Source: Pseudomonadota bacterium
Lineage (GTDB): Bacteria > Desulfobacterota > Desulfarculia > Desulfarculales > Desulfarculaceae
Assembly: GCA_018902755.1 (NCBI GenBank)
Contig: JAHIQI010000041.1
Span: 1-13,037, forward strand
Length of the DNA stretch: 13,037 nt
Direction of reading: 5' to 3'
The notes beneath the pieces are model-generated. The model made no database searches and was not told the DNA's origin. It saw only the letters and a program-made list of their open reading frames with translations. Position numbers and translations under genes: made by a program. Below, in pieces: positions 10,610-13,037 of this stretch. Position 1 is the stretch's first letter. Every line of letters begins with the position of its first letter.

Positions 10610-10945
10610 ATGTCAGACCAAATTCCTAAAGATAAGCAAAAGTACGAATCGCCGATCCTTGTACCTCTAGGGGAGATGGCCAAAGGGTCTGGAGTGTGTG
10701 CAACGGGCAGTTCAGTTGTCTCCGTGATCTGTAGTGCGGGCGCGGCTGACTCCGGCGCGGACTGTGCCGCGGGCGCCAGTGACGGAAGCGGAACAACCGA
10801 TTGCACGGCGGGTAGTACTGCGACACAGGACTGCACCGCGGGGCCCACGGCTCTGAGGGATTGCACGGCCGGCACTGCGGCGCTCCGGGCCTGCACGGGC
10901 GGTACCGCTGCCACCAGTGCTTGTACGGCTGGCACCTCCAATTAG
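10610..10945 (+). CDS. candidate RiPP precursor peptide with eight CxxG motifs
   Basis: A 111-residue protein without a signal peptide or membrane segment. AAGGAG (10596-10601) lies eight bases before the ATG, a strong ribosome site. Residues 1-29 form a Cys-free, charged leader containing KYESPILVPLGEMAKGSG. The rest is low-complexity Cys/Thr/Ala/Gly with Cys at 30, 41, 52, 65, 75, 85, 95 and 105. Each Cys is followed by x-x-Gly, and from Cys65 the spacing is exactly ten. There are no Lys, Phe, Trp or Tyr residues after residue 25. A leader plus repeated Cys core upstream of a PqqD-like protein and two radical SAM enzymes fits a ribosomally made peptide modified at Cys, for example by thioether links; product and linkage are inference. 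Alternatives are a Cys-repeat beta-solenoid or a metal-binding peptide. A precursor role is likely because of its neighbours. Confidence 0.8.
   Translation: MSDQIPKDKQKYESPILVPLGEMAKGSGVCATGSSVVSVICSAGAADSGADCAAGASDGSGTTDCTAGSTATQDCTAGPTALRDCTAGTAALRACTGGTAATSACTAGTSN
10799..10942 (+). repeat. 30-base tandem repeats encoding the periodic Cys core
   Basis: Four full units (10799-10828, 10829-10858, 10859-10888, 10889-10918) and a final 24-base unit (10919-10942) encode DCTAGSTATQ, DCTAGPTALR, DCTAGTAALR, ACTGGTAATS and ACTAGTSN. Cys, the +3 Gly and (in the four full units) the +6 Ala are constant. The bases are diverged at synonymous positions (tgc/tgt, acg/acc), so the repeat is held at protein level rather than being a fresh duplication. 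Confidence 0.85.
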
Positions 10946-11067
10946 TGGATAAAAGATAGCATGGTCGGAAGTAGGTGAAAGAGACAGCGATCAGGCTTGT
11001 CTGACATCCTAACTTATATTCAAAGGCAACCCTGTGCCGCTTTCCATATAGAACACATTTAGGCAAA

Positions 11068-11094
11068 GAGGTGGTCGTTCCGGAACAACACCTC
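11068..11094. promoter_or_regulatory. long inverted repeat between the precursor and enzyme genes
   Basis: A perfect core GTTCCGGAAC (11077-11086) is flanked by inverted arms: GAGGTG at 11068-11073 can pair with CACCTC at 11089-11094, with one bulged base and one mismatch between core and arms. There is no T run after it, so it is not a classic terminator. It could be a dimeric regulator's operator or an mRNA processing or stabilising hairpin separating the abundant precursor message from the enzyme message. The rest of the 245-base gap (10946-11190) has no gene. Confidence 0.45.
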
Positions 11095-11190
11095 AATATG
11101 GATGGATGGATGGAACTCTCCCTTTTGGCGTGATGCCAGGCGACTGAGTTGTCACCGGCGCACTAATACAATTACCGGGAGAAGTGCTAC

Positions 11191-11478
11191 ATGAATCAAA
11201 TCGATAAACCGATTGCCAATCCCATCGTTGTGCTCCGCGAGGAGTTCGACGACTGGGCCGTACTCTTCAATGCCGATAACGCCGCTGCCGTGGGAACCAA
11301 TCCTGTGGGTGTAGCAGTATGGAAACTCATGGATGGCAAAAAAGACATCGAAGGTATCGTGTCGGAGATCAAGAACCGCTTTGAAGACACTCCGGACGCC
11401 GTCGGCGAAGAGATCGCCGCCTTTGTTGGCATCCTGGCTGAAAACGGTTTTGTGGGGCTGGAACAGGACAGTAAATAA
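11191..11478 (+). CDS. scmD: PqqD-like RiPP recognition element protein (ScmD-like)
   Basis: A 95-residue protein of the PqqD fold, which binds the leader of a precursor peptide and presents it to a radical SAM enzyme. Visible family features are the N-terminal strand NPIVVLREEFDDWAVLFN, the GTNPVGVAVWKLMDGKKDIEGIV segment split across helix 1 and 2 (residues about 35-57), and the closing helix IAAFVGILAENGFV. GGGAGAA upstream at good spacing marks the ATG at 11191. Three bases separate its stop from the next start, so the two genes are coupled. The sequence style and gene order match my memory of ScmD from SynChlorMet cassettes; the PqqD-like call is solid, the Scm subfamily is from memory. 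Confidence 0.85.
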   Translation: MNQIDKPIANPIVVLREEFDDWAVLFNADNAAAVGTNPVGVAVWKLMDGKKDIEGIVSEIKNRFEDTPDAVGEEIAAFVGILAENGFVGLEQDSK

Positions 11479-11481
11479 CGG

Positions 11482-12618
11482 ATGTATGAGGCACTTAAGG
11501 AAAAGGGCAAGGTAGAACCAACGACGCCAAGGTTTATGCGCACCCCGCGTAGCCTCACCATAGAAATCACCTCGCGCTGCAATCTTCGCTGCCGCTACTG
11601 CTACTTCTTCAACAACCCAGAAGTGGTTTATCGCGATCTCCCTACCGGAGAATGGCTCACCTTTTTCGATGAATTGGGGTCGCTAGGCGTGATGACAGTC
11701 ACCCTGGCAGGGGGAGAGCCGTTTATCCGAGAAGACCTACCCGTACTCCTGGAGGGTATCGTCCGCAACCGGATGCGCTTCGCCTTCCTGTCCAATGGCA
11801 CTCTGATTGACGATGAGATCGCCGCTTTCATCGCCGGCACGGGTCGTTGCGAACATGTCCAGGTGTCGGTGGATGGCTCTAGCGCGCAAGCACATGACTC
11901 CTGTCGCGGGAAAGGCTCTTTTGAGAAAGTACTTCGCGGCATCCACACCCTGCAACGCCATCGGATCGGTGTGACCGTGCGGGTGACCATTCATCAACAT
12001 AACGTGCATGATCTGGAGAACATCGCACATTTTCTCCTGGATGAGCTGGGCCTTCCGGATTTCAGCACCAACTCTGCCGGCTACATGGGCACATGCTGCG
12101 TGAATGCCGATGAAGTGCTGCTGAACGTAGAGGAACGGAAAGAAGCCATGGCGACCTTGCTGCGCCTCACGGAACAATACCCTGGACGCATCTCATCGAG
12201 CGCCGGCCCCTTGACGGATGGGCGCATGTGGCGCCGGATGGAAGAGGCGCGGGCGCAGGACAAGCCGGCCTTTCACAATGGTGGCCGCCTCACCGGATGC
12301 GGCTGCCCGAGCAACAAGATCTCCGTGCGCGCCGATGGCGCAATCGTTCCCTGCAACATGTTGGCCCATATGGAACTAGGGCGCATCAACCATGATTCGC
12401 TGTCAGAGGTATGGCAAAACAGCCCGGACCTGAACCAACTGCGTACCCGCCATCACATCTCGTTGGCCGAGTTTGAGTTCTGCGCCGGTTGTTCATACAT
12501 CCCCTATTGCACAGGCAACTGTCCGGGATTGGCTTACACCTTGACCGGCCAGGTAGACCACCCCAGCCCGGATGCTTGTATGCGACGTTTTCTCGAGGAG
12601 GGCGGCGCAATCTTATGA
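11482..12618 (+). CDS. scmE: radical SAM/SPASM peptide maturase (ScmE-like)
   Basis: A 378-residue radical SAM enzyme likely to modify the upstream Cys-repeat peptide. The SAM-cleaving cluster motif is C33, C37, C40 (CNLRCRYC) after the strand SLTIEITSR, and GGEP is at 77-80. The C-terminal SPASM domain is complete: C275 then G286-x4-C291, the block C334-x2-C337-x5-C343-x3-C347, and C366; these would hold two extra iron-sulphur clusters as in PqqE and AnSME. The ATG is three bases after the PqqD-like stop, with no strong ribosome site of its own, suggesting coupled translation. The stop overlaps the next gene's start as ATGA. The PTGEWLTFFDELG and VTLAGGEPFIREDL segments look like ScmE as I remember it. 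The exact reaction (thioether, epimerisation or other) cannot be read from sequence. Confidence 0.9.
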   Translation: MYEALKEKGKVEPTTPRFMRTPRSLTIEITSRCNLRCRYCYFFNNPEVVYRDLPTGEWLTFFDELGSLGVMTVTLAGGEPFIREDLPVLLEGIVRNRMRFAFLSNGTLIDDEIAAFIAGTGRCEHVQVSVDGSSAQAHDSCRGKGSFEKVLRGIHTLQRHRIGVTVRVTIHQHNVHDLENIAHFLLDELGLPDFSTNSAGYMGTCCVNADEVLLNVEERKEAMATLLRLTEQYPGRISSSAGPLTDGRMWRRMEEARAQDKPAFHNGGRLTGCGCPSNKISVRADGAIVPCNMLAHMELGRINHDSLSEVWQNSPDLNQLRTRHHISLAEFEFCAGCSYIPYCTGNCPGLAYTLTGQVDHPSPDACMRRFLEEGGAIL

Positions 12619-13037
12619 GTGGTATTAAACAGCAAAATACGCAACCGGCGGGGATGCGTACGATCAACACTTTATATTTCTACTTGACCGAAGGGTGTAA
12701 CCTGGCATGCCGCCATTGTTGGATGGGACCCAGGTTTGAAACCATAGACAAGCATCATGCTACTCTGCCGGTTGAGTTGTTCGAAACGGCCATCCGCGAA
12801 GCCAAACCGCTGGGCCTGAGTGGCGTAAAACTCACCGGCGGCGAGCCGTTGTTACATCCCAATTTCAAAACTCTGCTGGAGATTGTGCGGCGCGAAGATT
12901 TAAGGCTGACAGTAGAGACCAATGGCCTGCTGTGCACGCCGGAGATTTCCGCCGAGATCGCCAAATGTCCCAACCGATCCGTATCCATAAGCCTAGACGG
13001 AACCGATGCAGCCACCCACGATTGGATTCGCGGTGTG
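12615..13037 (+). CDS. scmF: second radical SAM enzyme (ScmF-like), truncated by the window end
   Basis: The first 141 residues of a second radical SAM enzyme; the frame stays open to the last base. C28, C32, C35 (CNLACRHC) is the cluster motif and GGEP lies at 75-78, followed by the SAM-contacting strand VETNGLL and SISLDGTDAATHD. The ATG overlaps the previous stop (ATGA), so the pair is translationally coupled. The start, LYFYLTEGCNLACRHCWMGP, and ATLPVELFETAIREAKPLGL resemble ScmF of the SynChlorMet cassette from memory. Sequence outside the two motif blocks is unlike the upstream enzyme, so this is not a recent duplicate and probably does a different step. Whether a SPASM domain follows cannot be seen here. 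Confidence 0.88.
   Translation, partial: MSGIKQQNTQPAGMRTINTLYFYLTEGCNLACRHCWMGPRFETIDKHHATLPVELFETAIREAKPLGLSGVKLTGGEPLLHPNFKTLLEIVRREDLRLTVETNGLLCTPEISAEIAKCPNRSVSISLDGTDAATHDWIRGV

Noticed and set aside
10558..10941. Antisense open frame opposite the Cys-repeat precursor, with its own periodic Val-Gln-Pro-Ala-like repeat
   Set aside because: It is the mirror of the 30-base repeat in the sense gene. It has no ribosome site or matching neighbours, while the sense frame has a strong ribosome site and sits beside RiPP enzymes.
10799..10942. 30-base tandem repeats as a possible CRISPR array
   Set aside because: Units abut with no spacers, diverge at synonymous positions and are in frame with a peptide, so they are coding repeats.
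10610..10945. Precursor reinterpreted as an antifreeze-like Cys/Thr repeat or a metallothionein
   Set aside because: Beta-solenoid antifreeze proteins use a different TCT-type repeat, and the Cys here are ten apart instead of clustered as in metal-binding peptides. The Cys-free leader and PqqD/radical SAM neighbours favour a RiPP. Not fully excluded.

Overview
The window looks like a chromosomal accessory region of a GC-rich, probably anaerobic Desulfobacterota (delta-proteobacterium-like) bacterium. This is inferred from the mix of Mu-like transposition genes, PAS-rich signalling proteins with the VHQxELExQNEEL / FDLYDxAPVGYLT signature, and a PqqD/radical-SAM cassette of a type I remember from Syntrophobacter-like organisms. 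No marker gene fixes the taxonomy. All supported genes lie on the + strand.

Region 1 (2-2720) is a translationally coupled three-gene transposition module. It holds a MuA-like DDE transposase whose start lies upstream of the window, a MuB-like AAA+ ATPase and a small two-winged-helix protein. No phage structural genes follow, so the element's right end should fall in 2721-2944.

Region 2 (2945-9775) is a signalling block. It starts with an orphan CheB-CheR-PAS fusion that has a long NEEL-type coiled coil and no kinase domain. Next is a hybrid histidine kinase (three PAS domains, HisKA, HATPase, receiver), then a PAS-coiled coil-LuxR transcription factor. The last two share an almost duplicate N-terminal sensor module, which suggests they read a related signal or physically associate.

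Region 3 (9776-10609) is gene-poor. It carries the wreck of an IS1595/ISXO2-type transposase, broken by deletion and frameshift.

Region 4 (10610 to the window end) is the most interesting part: a RiPP (ribosomally made, modified peptide) cassette. A 111-residue precursor candidate has a Cys-free leader followed by eight Cys-x-x-Gly motifs, the last five at an exact 10-residue period. A PqqD-like leader-binding protein, a radical SAM/SPASM enzyme and a second radical SAM enzyme (cut off by the window end) follow. The three protein genes resemble the SynChlorMet (Scm) cassette proteins ScmD, ScmE and ScmF. As I recall, the published family descriptions say no precursor had been identified for that cassette, which makes the upstream Cys-repeat peptide a strong candidate substrate. 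A -10-like box inside an imperfect palindrome precedes the precursor, and a long inverted repeat lies between the precursor and the enzyme genes. Both are plausible control points for making much peptide and little enzyme.
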